A stretch of 64,000 nucleotides of DNA from Whitmania pigra (GCA_021613335.1 JAJTWR010000314.1:680001-744000), one strand, 5' to 3'; shown: positions 45,341-63,829, numbered from the stretch's first letter. Notes: a model not told the origin generated them from the sequence alone. Program-made: numbers and translations.

Positions 45341-46685
45341 CTATGAGGAGTCAATGCAAACTAACAGGGTATCATCGTCGCTCAGGGTTTCAGCTGATTG
45401 TGGATGGTTGCATACCACAACATCTTTTATCAGGTTATCGTCCTTAGTAGCTTCATTGTGGTCGGTCACTGAAGCGTGAATGATATCGTCGCTCTGGTTG
45501 CGTGCATCCATTGCCCCACGAGCTTTATCGTCTTCTTCAATCTTCAGCATCTTGTCATCATTGTCGACATCTTCATCCTTATCGCTAAGGTCGACCTTGC
45601 TATTTCTGTCCATTTGAGTTCCATCCATGAAGTCCTTGATGAACTCCTCAGAAGGAAATCTTGAACTAATGGCCTCAAAGAAGAAATCTTCATCCAAATC
45701 GTCACCACCTTCCAGAACATTGCTATTATTAGAATCGCCAAACTCATTTTTATCTTGGAGATGGACACAATCTCTTGTTGGATCACCAAGATTTGAACTC
45801 TCGGGTGCATCTTTGTTACTGGTGGCAGTGGGTAACGTGTAGTCCTTGAGGTCGTAACAATTTCTGGGGCAATCTTGAACGGCAGCATTGGAATTGTTGT
45901 TGGCATCAGAATCATCGCCAAACCAACCCTCGAAGCCTGCGCTCTGACCGTGCGATGCTCCTATCTCCTCGAAACATTCGAACGGATTAAACTCTGATTC
46001 CGCTACCACTTTTGAAGGCTGATCTGAAGACTTCTTCAAAATGGAGGAGATCGAAGAATTGGCAGAGAGACTGATCGGAGAATCGAGAAAGAAGTCGAAA
46101 AGATCTCTCTCTAATTTCGGCAAATCCTCTCGATCTCCTGAATCTAACAACAGGGACGGAGAAAACACCTCGCTCGCTGTTCCGACGAGCTCTCTGCCGC
46201 TGACGACGGACGGACTTTCTCCAACTTCTTTTTTGACAGTCGTAATTAAACGGGGGGATGTGTCGACAGAAGAGCCTCTGTCGTCTTCGTAACAATCCTC
46301 ATCCGTGGGCATCTGACCGGTCGTGTTGTAGTTGAAGATGCCCCTCGATAGATCGACTTCTATGGGGAAAAGCTGGTTGTCCTTCATGATTCTGTGGTTG
46401 TCAGTGTGGCACTGAGCAAGAGCTGTAACAAATCTCTGCAGCTGGAACACCATGTCCTGAACTGGTGCATAAAGAAATTATAATATATTGATTATAATAA
46501 ATTAGTGAGTTTGTAGAAATTGTAATGTATCGATACAGCAATAGCATCATAAACAGTTACAAATCAATAAAAATGGTCCAATGTGGCTATGAAAGATATT
46601 TGTGCAGTTGCAACCATCATCATAGTCAGGCAACACTTTAATAGTAAACAACAACAACAACAACAACAATAATAATAATAATAAT

Positions 46686-46723
<38 letters not shown>

Positions 46724-49700
46724 ATTAGTTAAAGAAATAAATAAATAAAAAAACCCCGTTTGTTGTCGAGTAGCTCCAGTTTGACAAGCACGTCGTTTCT
46801 CATTTTGGCAAATTTCGATCGAGCCTCCTGGCGACATCTCAAGACTAATCTAGAAAAACAAGAATTTAAAAAGAAAGCTGAAAGCAAATTAAGAGTTTAA
46901 TTAATTAGCTTAAATAATTAGTTTAATTAATCAACTTACAAAAAGCTGGACACACTGAGATTAATTTCCACGCTTAGATGATTTGCTTGGCGCTTGCAAA
47001 TGCATGACAAGATGAACTGGATTAAACAGTCCAATCGATCGCTTTACCAAACAAACATGAAAAAGGACGGACTTAAAATGCACCAAATGACCTGTACTCG
47101 TAATTCCCGGTTTCGACCCTGTAAAGATACTCATTGAGGGCATTGCATGCGTACTCCTCGTCGTCCATCTCTTTCACCTTCAAGCAGTACGACTGTCGGG
47201 CACACAAAATGAAACAAGTGCATAAGATAAGTGTTTAATAATGCTTAATTAAATTTAATTAACAACAATTTCCTCTTAATTAACATTAAATTATTATATG
47301 TAATTTGTATATAATTTCCATATGAAGATGAAGCTACATTGTTTCTTAAGTATTTTGTTTTTGCTTTTTGCAAGTTATCGAGTTGCCAGCACTTAAGTTT
47401 ATATTAGTAATTTATCAGCTGACCAAATATTCAAACTTGGAGTCAAGATACTTCTTTATCGTCAGTTTTGTGTCCGGAATGGCCTTGCAAAGGTAGGTAC
47501 TTAGGTCACTCATCATCTGGCAGATAATTATATGAACCATTAATTATTACATATAATAATGATGACGATGATGATGTTGATGATGACGATATGGAGGAGG
47601 ATTTGCAAATACTGGAATAAATAATAAACTATGAATAATGGTCATTTTAAAAATAATCTTTTAAAAAATAAAAATATTTCTAAAATACTAGCAATTACAA
47701 ATATTTACAAGAAACAAAAATATTACAAAATAAAAATATTAATAAAATATCGCAATCAAATCACCGATCTGTGCAAAAAGAGCGGCTGCTATCGAACGTT
47801 ACGATAATTTAGACAAGCCATGTCATGACGACCTCAACATACATATCAATAACAGGCATCTCGACACAAATCATCACTCACCATTATCAATACTGCAACA
47901 ATGCACCTCAAATTTTGACCAATTTTATTATTAATTATAATTGAATCATCCCCATGATCTCCTAACCGGTTTGATGACCTTGATCAAATTGAGGGCGTTC
48001 TTCTCCAGCTCCCTGTGAGTGTCCCCGAACTTGCTGAAGACGAGGCTTGCCTGTGCCAACGGTTCCCTGACCCCGATACTGGAGAACACGTCCCCGAACG
48101 CTGGCAACATGAATTGGGTCGATAAGAGCATTAATCTATTACAAGATGTATTTATGCAATGTGAAATGTGAAATATTAATAACCATAATAATAATTATAA
48201 TAATAACGATAATACCAGAGAGATAATACAGGAGAGTCTGGCTATTTGATGACTTCTTATTAATTGATTATTCATGAAGGATTATTATTATTATTATTAT
48301 TGTTATATTTAAATATATTTAAAGCTAATATTTAAAGTGCCGAAAGCATCCATGGCAAGATTTAAAAGGCAATGCTACAATCAAAAACAATCAGTTCTAC
48401 AATCGAGCGAGCTAGATTTAAAAAGAAATTTTAGATGTTAATGGGAAGGTTAACTAAATCATCATCAATATTTAATTCTCCAGTAATAATCAATTAATAA
48501 GAAGTCATTGAATAGCCAGACTCACCTCTGTGGGCACGAGAGAGATCAAAGAATGCCTTAAGGAAGCCTTTGGTCTTGAGTGCGAGGTTCCGATATAGGA
48601 TTTCAGTCTTCTCCAACTCCTCTAACTTCTTGACCATGGAATCTTTCGAGTGATTATTTAAAACATTGTTCATATTTATCTATGAATGGGTGAATGGATG
48701 GGTGGGTGAGTGGATTGGTGAGCAGTGGTTGGTTAAATAATGCTTTAGAGATTTTTACATCAGATGCTAAATGATTGAAAGATTGATTGATGAAATAAGT
48801 GCATGATTGTTTTATGTATTTATTTACAGTATTTAGAATATTAATAAATATTTAATATTTACAGATTATTTATTAATGACCATTACAAATATCTGTCTCA
48901 TCTCTTCTGCCTATAAAAGCAACTTGCGATCAAGTGTGCACGAAGAGCAAATACAGCATGACATACCGTGCAAGATTTTGTCACCTGTTTGGCTTAAAAA
49001 ATGTCATTTATTAAATTCTGCCACGACCCACGCACATGTCAGACACGTTACTTAAGCAAGAAAGCTTTTAGATGCATTACAACCAAATAGCATCTGTTCA
49101 CTGCTCTAACAGAAGAAGCTGATGACATTCTTAAGTTGATTTGCTTCAAAATTAATAATTAATTAATTGTTTATGAACTTCTTGAAAATATCTTTTTGCA
49201 AACCATTGCAGAGGATGGCTCTGCTGAGACCCAGCGCGTCCGCCGTGCCCGAGGTCATGCCCTCTACCACCCTGTGTTTCACCTTCTTGAGGACTGAAAA
49301 ATGGCAAAATTATTTCCTGATTATCACTTATTCCTCAAACTAAATTCTTTATTCAGAAGCAAAACATCAAAAATTCGTTCCCAAACCAAGGACCACCTAT
49401 CATCACAATCTAAATGACAGATCATATCCATCAAATGTCATCACCACTACCATCAATCACCTTCATCATCATCACATCGATAATAATCACTAAAACGAAC
49501 CGACCTAAGTCTAAAGTCTTTCCTTGCTTCGGATCAGCATGTAGTTTGTTGTAATTGATGGAAACTTGTTCCTGAATGCAAAAAAACATAAAAACTAATG
49601 AGTAACATGTTTCGTGCATGACTTTCTGATCGTAAGGTTCCGACTTCAACTCCCAGCCTCGCCAAAAATTGCTCGGAGATGAAGATTGCGTGGGTCGACC

Positions 49701-51272
49701 GATTGCGCCTCGTGAAGTACTAGTACTAGGCTTTTTAAAATAATGTAACGTTTACAATTATCTAACTATCTCGATTAATTGCCTCATTAACTTGAAGCTT
49801 AAATTATTTGAGATAAGACATGATACTGCAATCATAAACAAGTTTGTGAATGAAAAATTGTTTTAACTTAATTGTAATTGTAAGCGATGTACAAATTGTT
49901 GGCGACAATGTGCAAGTTTGCACATTGCATTCCTAGATGGGAATCTATGTATGAATATATAAGTATTCCTCTGAGTTCATCATATTCAAAGTTATTCAAA
50001 AAAGGCAACTAAGTCAATCATGTTTATTTTATGATCAAAATCATGATCAAAATTAATAGGTAATCATTAAAAATAATAATAATAATATAATAATAATGTA
50101 ATATAGTTTTTTTAAATAATGCTTAACGCGTACAGCTTCAAAATACATTCGATTGAAGTGACACGAAGAAATTAAGCGAATAAAAAAAATTTAAATACAT
50201 TCATAATACTGTCGTTAAATAGTGCTGGAATAACAGGGCAAAATCAATAATTAATACTAACAATAACTAATAATTTAACACTAGCAATTTAAACACTAGT
50301 AGCAATCATCATCATCATCAATAATAATAACAATAATAATAATAATAATAACACTAATAATAACAAGAACAATAACAATAATAATAATAATAATAATAAG
50401 TTAACCTTAGACATTTGGATCATGCGGGCAACCTCCGACTTTGTCCTGCACTTGGCAGTCACCCCGTTTATGCCGACGATCTCGTCGCCGGCAGCCAAAG
50501 TGCCGTCCCTGCTTGCGGGAGTGTTGTCAAAAATCTGGACAATGTAGATGCACGGGCAGTTCGGAGCCCCGCCACCTATGCTGACTCCCACGAGGTTCTG
50601 GTGGTCCTTCTCCAAGGTCACGACCCCAGAAGTCACCTTCATGCCCCTAACATGGTTGAAATAATGACAAATATAATTGGTCATTTGTATATTGGTAGGA
50701 TTGATAGAATGTTAATTGGATGGATAAGATAGTCTGGTTATTAAAAGTTTATGCAAATAAATAAATAAATACAATTGTGCTTCTGAATAATAACATATTA
50801 ACTGTTGTTGGAAACATATGTTTTTAGTGCACAATCACGCAGATGATAATTAAACATCATTTAATATGATTTATCGTTTAATCTAATATCATTCTAATAT
50901 CTCCAAGACAAACAAAGTACAACACATGAACTTTATAAATCTCTAACTCCAGAAAACTCCAACAATAACAACTTGGACAAGTACAAAGAGTTCCATTGGA
51001 GATCATTTGATCTCAGTACAAATAAATTTTTTAAATGAAGCAACAGCAGAAAAAGGAAATGTGCCAAGCATCATGAATTCTGTCATCGGCTATCGTCATC
51101 GTCACAAATGAGACAAAATTAAGCCAAAATAGCATCAGGTTAAAAAACATCCTTCATTAAAAGTTCCTCACATTCTGTCCTCCCAAGGTAGCATAACATA
51201 CTTCTGTGCATCTGTGAAATAATCTGCAATGTCCTCCGAGGGTATCAGCTCATATCCATAAAGGTACTCCAT
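45341..51272 (-). CDS. PICK1: PICK1 (PDZ and AH/BAR domain protein) with long C-terminal tail, 719 aa
   Basis: Scaffold that binds receptor and kinase C-termini through its PDZ domain and curved membranes through its BAR domain, in vesicle trafficking. Exons (minus): 51272-51172, 50646-50406, 49571-49505, 49293-49204, 48642-48526, 48100-47967, 47516-47424, 47192-47092, 46849-46755, 46461-45341. PDZ about residues 40-122: 'NLVGVSIGGG', 'CPCIYIVQIFDNTPA', 'GDEIVGINGV'. BAR/arfaptin about 145-385: 'TSGTADALGLSRAILC', 'AFGDVFSSIGVREP', 'DTKLTIKKYLDSKFEYL', 'SYCLKVKEMDDEEYAC', 'RCRQEARSKFAKMRNDV', 'FPIEVDL'. Vertebrate PICK1 is about 415 residues with a short acidic tail. Here about 320 extra residues, rich in Asp, Glu, Ser and Asn, are encoded in the last exon. 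The start MEYLYGYELIPSEDI is well placed. Confidence 0.96.
46647..46723. repeat. (AAC)n(AAT)n microsatellite
   Basis: Seven AAC units followed by interrupted AAT units, in PICK1 intron 9. Confidence 0.95.
50289..50400. repeat. (CAT)n/(AAT)n microsatellite beside the PICK1 exon 2 donor
   Basis: Interrupted AAT/AAC repeats that on the minus strand begin right after the exon 2 donor (GTTAAC). Length change here could affect splicing. Confidence 0.9.
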
Positions 51273-53013
51273 ATTAAAAACAACACCCAATTAATGGCTC
51301 AGCCGGTCAATTATTTTCAATACAAATATTTGCTCGTGCAACTTTATAGGATTCTTTAGTATTTGCTGCATCAATTTGAACAACTTCCTTAAAGATTTTT
51401 CAACAATCCACAGAATAACTGTGCCATTGCATAAGTTTGCCACGATGTATCTGGCTATCTTGGTCTTCACTTCAGACTCGCAAGTTAAGAGAGACGCTCG
51501 CCAAGTATCACTTCAATCTCTAGTAAATCGACTCAAAATTAACAAAATTTACGAAAAAGAGTCCATAGCATCCCTGATGTTGGGTAATAAGAAATTCAAG
51601 CATAAATAGTGACGCGAGGTGTATCAGTAACGGTCGTAGTGGAAATAAACGATGCAAATACCATCCACTCAGCAATATAAAAAATAAGATGCGTTCACTC
51701 GTGCGTTCAGTCGATGCCCACGGCAAATATCGATCCATTTCTGACGCAGCAACAGGCTTAAACAGATATCTTAAATTAATGTTAAAGCCGTTTTGTTGTA
51801 AATAAATAAGCCTTGGCACTCGTTCCGATACCCCTTGCCATAACCGCCATTTTTTTATTTTAGAGCGAAAAGCAGACGACCCAAATGTAATTAAATGATT
51901 TTTTTTTATTTTCAAGTGGCTTACATTTTATCTTCTTCGAGTAGGTAGTAAGGATATGAAAACATCTCAATAGCTATATTTTAAATTAGTAACTAATCTA
52001 GCCAAAACGTCACAGTTCAGACTTTTATTTATTTTGCAACACAGGAATTGTGATTGCTTATCGATTGCAGGTCGATCTGTCGAATTGTTTTTCCTTTATA
52101 ATAATTAAATATGTTTCAACTTTGAGGCATGCTCTATTAAATGCAAAACTTCTATAATAACTTTAACATAAATTAACGGACATGTAAAACAATAAAAAAA
52201 TTACTAAACATTTACTTTTATTAGTATCATTACTAGTTTATTCAAACTTAAGTCTAGTTAAACAAATAAATTTCAAATAGCATTTAACAAAGTATTCGAG
52301 TTACTGGAAAATTGTTTCGTCAAATTCCTCAAGCGCACGATATTCAATATAATTTAGCATTGAACGAATCTCCTAAGGGAGAATTACAAATTGTTCATGA
52401 TGGTAATGAATTTCATTTTGTTCCAAAATCAAAAGTATGATTCGCTGGAAAGAGACTATTAGCAAGGTGAATGTTCGTGTTTCCAAGGCTTCAGTCTTGA
52501 AGCTGCCTCATCGTTTTTCAGTTGATGCATTCCGTTTACATGGTATGGTTAAAATATAGCCTCTGTTCTATTATCAAACATATTTAGTTTTTAAATTCGA
52601 GTTCCGGTCATATAAGTTCATTAAAGTCAAATCATCATAAAAATTATGTAAGAATTCAGCTCAGACACGCTTATTCACACGCTTAATATATTCAAAACAA
52701 AGATTTCTTGACTCATAGGGGAAATGGTTCGCATTGCAGAAAGTTGTTGTTCAATATAAATTCTTTACTCAATCTTGCGGAGTTTAATGCCATCCAGTTT
52801 AACCAGGATAACATCACAAAGAACCTCCTTGGAATTCCATTTTCGTGCACATAGACTCATGATCTTGCGTGCTATAGTGAGTGATTTATTCGTTAATCAG
52901 TAATTTATTAATTTCGTTATTAATAGCAATGGCATTTATGCTAATGCTAATGAAAAGACTGCTTCGCTTTAAACAGAGTCGTTGTTTGTTTTAAAGAGGC
53001 TTTCGCGAAGATA
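51273..53013. promoter_or_regulatory. Divergent spacer between PICK1 and MAPKAPK5
   Basis: 1.74 kb separating the start codons of two head-to-head genes, so both promoters should lie here. No clear TATA box assigned to either. It also contains two overlapping short ORFs at 52288-52559, described separately. Confidence 0.5.
52288..52559 (+). other. Two short ORFs overlapping at ATGA, possible unannotated exon(s)
   Basis: 52288-52440 ends 'LNESPKGELQIVHDGNEFHF' plus 'VPKSKV' and a TGA stop. The stop overlaps an ATG at 52437, opening 'MIRWKETISKVNVRVSKASV', continuing 'LKLPHRFSVDAFRLHG' and stopping at 52557-52559. Composition looks protein-like against an AT-rich background. The second ORF contains a good donor (CATG|GTATGG at about 52,543) and a basic amphipathic start. 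No homology recognised. Confidence 0.3.
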
Positions 53014-57825
<4,812 letters not shown>

Positions 57826-59160
57826 CTTTATCGTATGTCCGTGTGCGTGCATTGGATATATTTATTGTTCACGTACTTTGAAGCATTTTTAAATGCAGAT
57901 AATATATTTTTAAATAATATTTTCGAAGCTTTTTACATAAATCGATCAGTTGTCTTTACAATTTCTCATCTTCTGCTTTCTTCGTTTTTAATGCATCGAC
58001 AATCGTGCTGATTGGCAATGGTTTTGTGAAGTCGTCTGAACATTTTTTTAGACCAGTTTAGGATTCGACATTTAAAATTATGCAGGAATTTATGAATTTC
58101 AACTTTTCAAACTCGGATAAGAATTATTGGGGTCGTTCATCTCATCAGTCCTAATTTGACTGAATTTTTGAGTTTCTCGAAACTACCGACGTCAAGCGTG
58201 CCTTAACGTGACCTCAGAATTTTGCGCCTTAGAAGATCTTTGCATCCTTGAAGCAGCTGTTTGTTCGTTTTTATATTTTTGTGCTCTCAAATTTCAACTT
58301 GCTCTCGTACCATTGATTGATCATGTCTGCAGTTTTAGTTACAATTGCATTTCAAATTACCCTATCTGTGTGTCCTTTGCATCGGTTAATGATTATAAGT
58401 TAATTTAATCTCCCCTTTTTCATTTGTTTGCAATATTCAGCTTGATTTTCAATAATCTCCAATCGACGAGAAAGTCTGATTTTGTTTACTGTTTTTGTGA
58501 TAAGAGGCAGTCACGCTCTATTGCTTCTCGTTCGATATTGCCGCCGAACAACGTTTACTAAATCTTTATAACTTAGTCTCGATAAATTCAATGTACCATC
58601 AATGTAAATGGGCTGACCCTGAAATACTTGGAACTGCCGAAGACAACTGTTTTAAGCGACAGCGCCGATTGGCGGAAAGAGAGTTAAGTTAAGCACATTT
58701 AGTCGGCGTCTAGATTAATTTCTCCATTTAATGAGTGCCTAGTGTTAGGTATAATTTTATCAGCTTATGGCTATAGGCTTGATATACACGTTAGTTAATT
58801 GCAAAATAATTAGCGGACGATCGGCCGAATTGACGATTGATTGGATTGGATAAGGAAGCCAGATAAAGTCTTATCAGGCAATGCTCCAAAACGTGTCAAC
58901 GTTGTAATAAATTTAAAATTAACTAAATTGTTTAGATTCTCATTATATAAAACGCTTGTTGTGCGATCTTTTGATGATTTTCAGAGTACAATTTCAATCT
59001 CGATTTCTTTTAGTGCTGGAAAAGCGCGAACATTTATTTTGATTGTATGACATTCGTCTTGATACTCAAATATTATATTATAACTCTTTGAAGTTTAGAA
59101 ATTCTGCAAATTTGTAAATTTTAAGATTTTGTTCGCATTCTTAAAGTAATTTGATAGAAG
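57826..59160. other. Intergenic between MAPKAPK5 and LRWD1
   Basis: 3' UTR of MAPKAPK5 and promoter region of LRWD1. No clear polyadenylation signal or TATA box identified, no repeat family recognised, and no extra gene supported. Confidence 0.5.
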
Positions 59161-62100
59161 ATGTCTGGAATAACACTCAAGTTTGATGATTTGGTCAATA
59201 TAACTGGCCTAAAATCAAGTTCACTCAGCACAGTTGAGGAATTGGAGTAAGATATTTTATTAAATATAGAAATTTGACTTTAATCGATTGTATTAAGTGA
59301 GATCATTGATTTATTAAAGTCTCAGCGGAAGTAAAATAAAGTACTTTGACCCTGGAGTCTTCTCCAAACTGAAAAAGTTGAAATCCTTGAACTTGTCCAA
59401 CAATTTGCTGAAAACAATTCCTGATAACGTAACGTGCGACTTAGCCAACATTAGGAAACTTGACATTGCAGAAAATTCATTAACAACTCTTGAGTTTCTT
59501 AAAAACTTCGCAAGTCTTGAAGAGCTTGAGAGTTCCCAGAATGGCTTGGATGTTGGTATTTCTTGTGATGGTGTAATTTGTACTTTCTTTAGAATTTTAG
59601 TCAAGGAATGCTTGCATTGTTTAATTTTAGTTGTCTCAGAAATTTATTGCTGCCTGCTTTTGTCCACGCCTGCAAAAGATTGATGGAAAATCAGTTGAAA
59701 AATACAAACACCTGACTACAGAATTTAGAGAGAAGCTGAAACATCTCGTACGAAAAATTTTAAACTTTTTTTTGAAAAATTCATTTAACTTTAAAGACTA
59801 AAACTGATTTTTCAAAAACCCCAAAATTGTATTAAAAACATTATCAGTAATTGTAATCTTGAATCAATTGCAAATCACAGTTACTATTTAAACATCACAA
59901 ACAACTAACAACTCGGCTTGGTTTTCATGATCAACATAACCCGACATGACTCATCTTGTTGTTCGTGAATAAAATGTTCTTCATCTTCGACTTCACAGTG
60001 TGAGAAGATATGCGAAGAAGACTTGCCTCGACTGGAAGCTTCGTCCGAGGAGATTTTGAGGCAGGAGCTGCTGAAACTGGTGAAGGAGCAGAAGCCATCC
60101 ATCTCTGGTCTGCCCATAAACATCAAGGAGTTCATGGTTGGTTCCTTGAGGAAGCCACATGACTGGCTGTGACAATTTGTGTTTACAACATTTGTATTGC
60201 TGGATCTTTGGCTGCTTGATGTTCACATTAGTAAATATGGAAATTTAATAAGCGAATATAAATGTTTATATACATAAATATATTTTAAGAACTTTTGAAT
60301 TGTAAATATTTGCCAGGGGCTTCTTTCAGAGAGTTTTTAGACTCAACTTTTTTAAATGAATTACTATGAAACTTTTAGTTAATTATTGTTTTAACATAAA
60401 ATTTATATCATAAGTATAACAATCAAACAATTGTCTCGTGCATCGACCAAACTGAATCCAGATAAAGGACTTCTGCAAGGGGTACCCATTGAAACCAAGG
60501 ACGACCTCGAAGGACCCGGGATCACCAACGAAGCGGGCTTCGACAAAATCCCCCACTCCCTCGTCGCCGGCAAGAACACTCAGGTCCCCGACCAAGAGGA
60601 AGAAGCAGACGGAAGGGGCAGAGAAAGTTGTGAAGAATGTCAAAGCAGAGGTTAGAACTGTTGTTGTTATTATTGTATGTTGGTTGTTGTTGTATGTTGA
60701 TATTGTTTATTGGTTTTCTTATTGTATATTGTTATAGTTATGAAGCAGTTCACAAGTTGTGAATTAAGTTTGTCTTATTTATTATTAGGCTGTTTAAAAC
60801 AATTTTTTACATAATTTTTATAGTGACCAATTCATTATATTAACCTCATTACACACCAGCTGGTAGCAAACCCAGAATACAAGCCCCTGCATTTTGTTCG
60901 CTGTCATTCTGGAGACAAAAAAGCCTTGAAGGAAGGACATTCATTGGACGATCCAACTGACGAGTTGACCAATGTCTGGAGCTGTGCCTTTGAGCCCCAC
61001 CCCGCGGATGAAGGTTTGAAGACATTGGACAGCATTCTCAAATATTTTAATGATAATAATAATAATAATAATAATAATAATAGTGCACTATTATTTTAGT
61101 CTGAGTACATTCTTATGTCATATATTTTTTGGTGGATTACTTTTAAATTGATTTCTTGGATTATTTTCAAAGAGACTTCTTTGAATTTTTGAACATTTTG
61201 GTAACTATAGTGACACTATGATGCTAGTATTCCTACTGTAAACCAAATTTATACCAGCAGAGATAGTTTGTTGATCACTTATTTGCTAAGTGTTATGCTA
61301 ACAATAATATTAATAACAAGAATAATAATATGTTAAGAGTAATGTTTAATAATATTTATTATCATACTGTATTTGTGATAATCTTAAACCTGTTTTCCCA
61401 TTTGTGACAGGTAAGATGACTGGAATAGTTGCTACCTGTGGTGGTTGCATGGTGTGCCTGATTGACTGTGGGAGTGGTCAGGTCTTGAAGAGGTTCTGCC
61501 AACAACACGAGGTTTTTGTTTGATTTATTTGTTGTTGTTTATCATAATTTAACAACATAACGTGATGGATGGATGATAATGTTAATTTATTATAAATTAT
61601 ATTAATTAATTTATCGTGAATAAATTAACTGTTCATTCATCATCTGTGCTGTTTGCCTTCGTAGCAATTCTTTTGTCTTGCATGGACGACATTGAAAATA
61701 GAGAATTCCTTCTCCAATGTCTTGGCTGTAGCAGGTATGTAGCGTTAGCACATTTATTAATTATATTATTACAACTAAATACTTTTAAAGCAATGTTGGT
61801 ATTGAACACTCAGATAGTATATGATTGAATGTTAAAGTCTTGTGAAATTCCTTTTGTCTGTTGAATCTAATTAAGATGCATAATCGTTTATCAATAATTT
61901 ATTAGGAATCAATAATAATTTATTTAAACAACTAAACCGAGGATTACAACACGAATATGAAGACAAATGAAATTTAACTGCCAGGTCACAACGGACATCT
62001 GAAACTCATCCATCCGACTCAGCTGATCTGCTTCGCCGAGCACGGAAACGGTCGACCGAACAAATCCATCTCCAACTTCTACTACTCGTCGCTCCTTTTC

Positions 62101-63764
62101 CACCCCACTGAAAAGTCTTGGCTCTTCTGTGAGTCTTCCACGGGAATTCATTCATTTGTTGTCTTTAATTTGGTTTTAATTTTTCTTTAGTAATACTTCT
62201 ACAAATAAAGTTTTTTTTATTGTTATTCAATTTTAATTTACAGATTGAATTATATTTTAGTTTAATTGGTGTAATATTGTTTTTAATTCAACTTTTAAGG
62301 TTCCTCGTCCGACTCCACTGTGACCCTGTTCGACATCGGAATTCCATCCGGTCCGAATTATTCCACTAAAATCAAGTGTGTTTCATTTTATATTTGAAAT
62401 TTACATATACAACTTGTGACTAGTTAAGCATAAACAAATAATTAGCTTAAATTAGTTAAGTCATCCAAATAGAAATAAATCGATTGCTTTCAAATGCATT
62501 CGCAGAAAGCAGCATTTTCTTTAAGAGGCTTTCTTTCTGAAAGCAAAGCCAAGCAATGCCACTCAACAATACCCGTGGCTCCGTAAAAATCATCTGTTTA
62601 TGAAATTATTATAACACTCCATTTCCAGGCAACTGGCCGTCTTCAACAGCAACCCAGCAGCTGGGGTTCTCAGCATAATCCTCAACAAACCCAACGGTTG
62701 GCTCGTGGGTGGCACGAACAAAGGCCTCATGGTTTGGAGTGTCGGCAAGGACGGAGAGAGATCCAATAAAACCATTTCCACCATAAAACGAAAGTGGGTT
62801 CTTCATCTGGAATGGATGTTAATTCCATCTGGAATTTTGAAAAAAAAACATAAATTGAATTGACACGGTTAAGACTAGTGCTAATTCGTTCCAATTGATT
62901 TCAGAGAACCAATAAGAACTGTCACTGTCCCTCATGACTCTGAATCTCAGGTGGTTGATGGTCTGACCTGCATTGACGACAATCATATCGGTTTGTTTAT
63001 ATTTGCATACAAACAATTCCCTAGAATTAAACGTTTTTTTTCTTATGCTATAATGTCGTACAATGTTGGGTTTGATTGCATTTTATATATTCCGTCCAGC
63101 ATGCAAGTTTGTCTCCCACGGTTCCATCTATGTTTTCAATGTCGACAATCTAAGCAGGGGTCCCTTGCGCATCCTTCAGTGGCACAAAACCGATACTGAG
63201 TTCATTGGAATAAGTTATGCTAATGGTTTGTAAATTGATTCTGGCAATTTCCATTTCATTGCTTCTGTAAATTGTTATAATTCTGCGGATGGTCAATAGT
63301 AGCTTCTTTGGAGATGTTTAATTATTTGTGATTTTATGAAATTCTCAGGAGTGTTGGGCTGTGGTGATGATGATGGGAGCATCTGGTTGTACAGAATCGA
63401 TAACTTGACAGAGCACACCTCGAGTTCACGGAAACCCGTCACCCCTTTCAAGGTTTGGTTCACCTCCAGTTGTACTCCCCCAAAATTTCACAAATAATTC
63501 TCTAATGTTGGTACCCACAGATCCTGCATTGGCCAAAGTGCAACATCGACCAAAACCATCCTTCAGATGCCAAAATGGTGGATGTCTTGGAAAAACCAGA
63601 GGCTGGCATTCATATCTTTAGCTAATTTTAGAATTTGAACAAATTAATTTTTTTTTCTATAGCCTCTCACCACAAATAATGCACAGTTGGACTCAAGGGG
63701 AGAATTCCTAGTCTCGGTGACAGACTGCAACATCGTATGCATCTGGAAAACTACATCGATATGA
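59161..63764 (+). CDS. LRWD1: LRWD1/ORCA (leucine-rich repeat and WD40 protein), 16 exons, 646 aa
   Basis: Binds and stabilises the origin recognition complex on chromatin in vertebrates. Exons 59161-59246, 59326-59551, 59631-59747, 59999-60136, 60462-60650, 60860-61013, 61411-61511, 61665-61734, 61985-62128, 62300-62375, 62629-62793, 62905-62990, 63100-63225, 63349-63452, 63521-63577, 63663-63764. N-terminal LRRs: 'LKSLNLSNNLLKTIPDN', 'IRKLDIAENSLTTLEFL'. A basic Ser/Pro/Lys linker fills exon 5 (SPTKR repeats). WD40 region: 'YKPLHFVRCHSGDKK', 'WSCAFEP', 'VATCGGCMVCLIDCGSG', 'QFFCLAWTTLK', 'TLFDIGIPSG', 'GWLVGGTNKGLMVWSV', 'VVDGLTCIDD', 'GCGDDDGSIWLYRID', 'ILHWPKC', 'VTDCNIVCIW'. Length equals human LRWD1 (647). 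The exon 15 donor is ambiguous: ATG|GTGGAT used here, or GAG|GCTGGC nearby. Polyadenylation signal AATAAA at 63824. Confidence 0.94.
61049..61085. repeat. (AAT)n microsatellite
   Basis: About ten units in LRWD1 intron 6. Confidence 0.9.
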
Positions 63765-63823
63765 CCAAAAGACTACGTACATATCTGCCAAAGCAATAAC
63801 CACCCAAATGTCACCAATTTTTT

Positions 63824-63829
63824 AATAAA
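63824..63829 (+). terminator. Polyadenylation signal of LRWD1
   Basis: AATAAA 60 bases after the stop codon. Confidence 0.7.

Noticed and set aside
45476..46295. Several ORFs overlapping the PICK1 last exon
   Set aside because: Shadows of the PICK1 tail in other frames.
51445..51609. Plus-strand ORF starting MYLAILVFTS with a KR site, neuropeptide-like
   Set aside because: The hydrophobic run is too short for a convincing signal peptide and there is no repeated or amidated peptide.
60383..60737. ORFs at 60431-60655, 60489-60737 and 60643-60383 (minus)
   Set aside because: Frame shadows of LRWD1 exon 5, whose true frame is set by its neighbours' phases.
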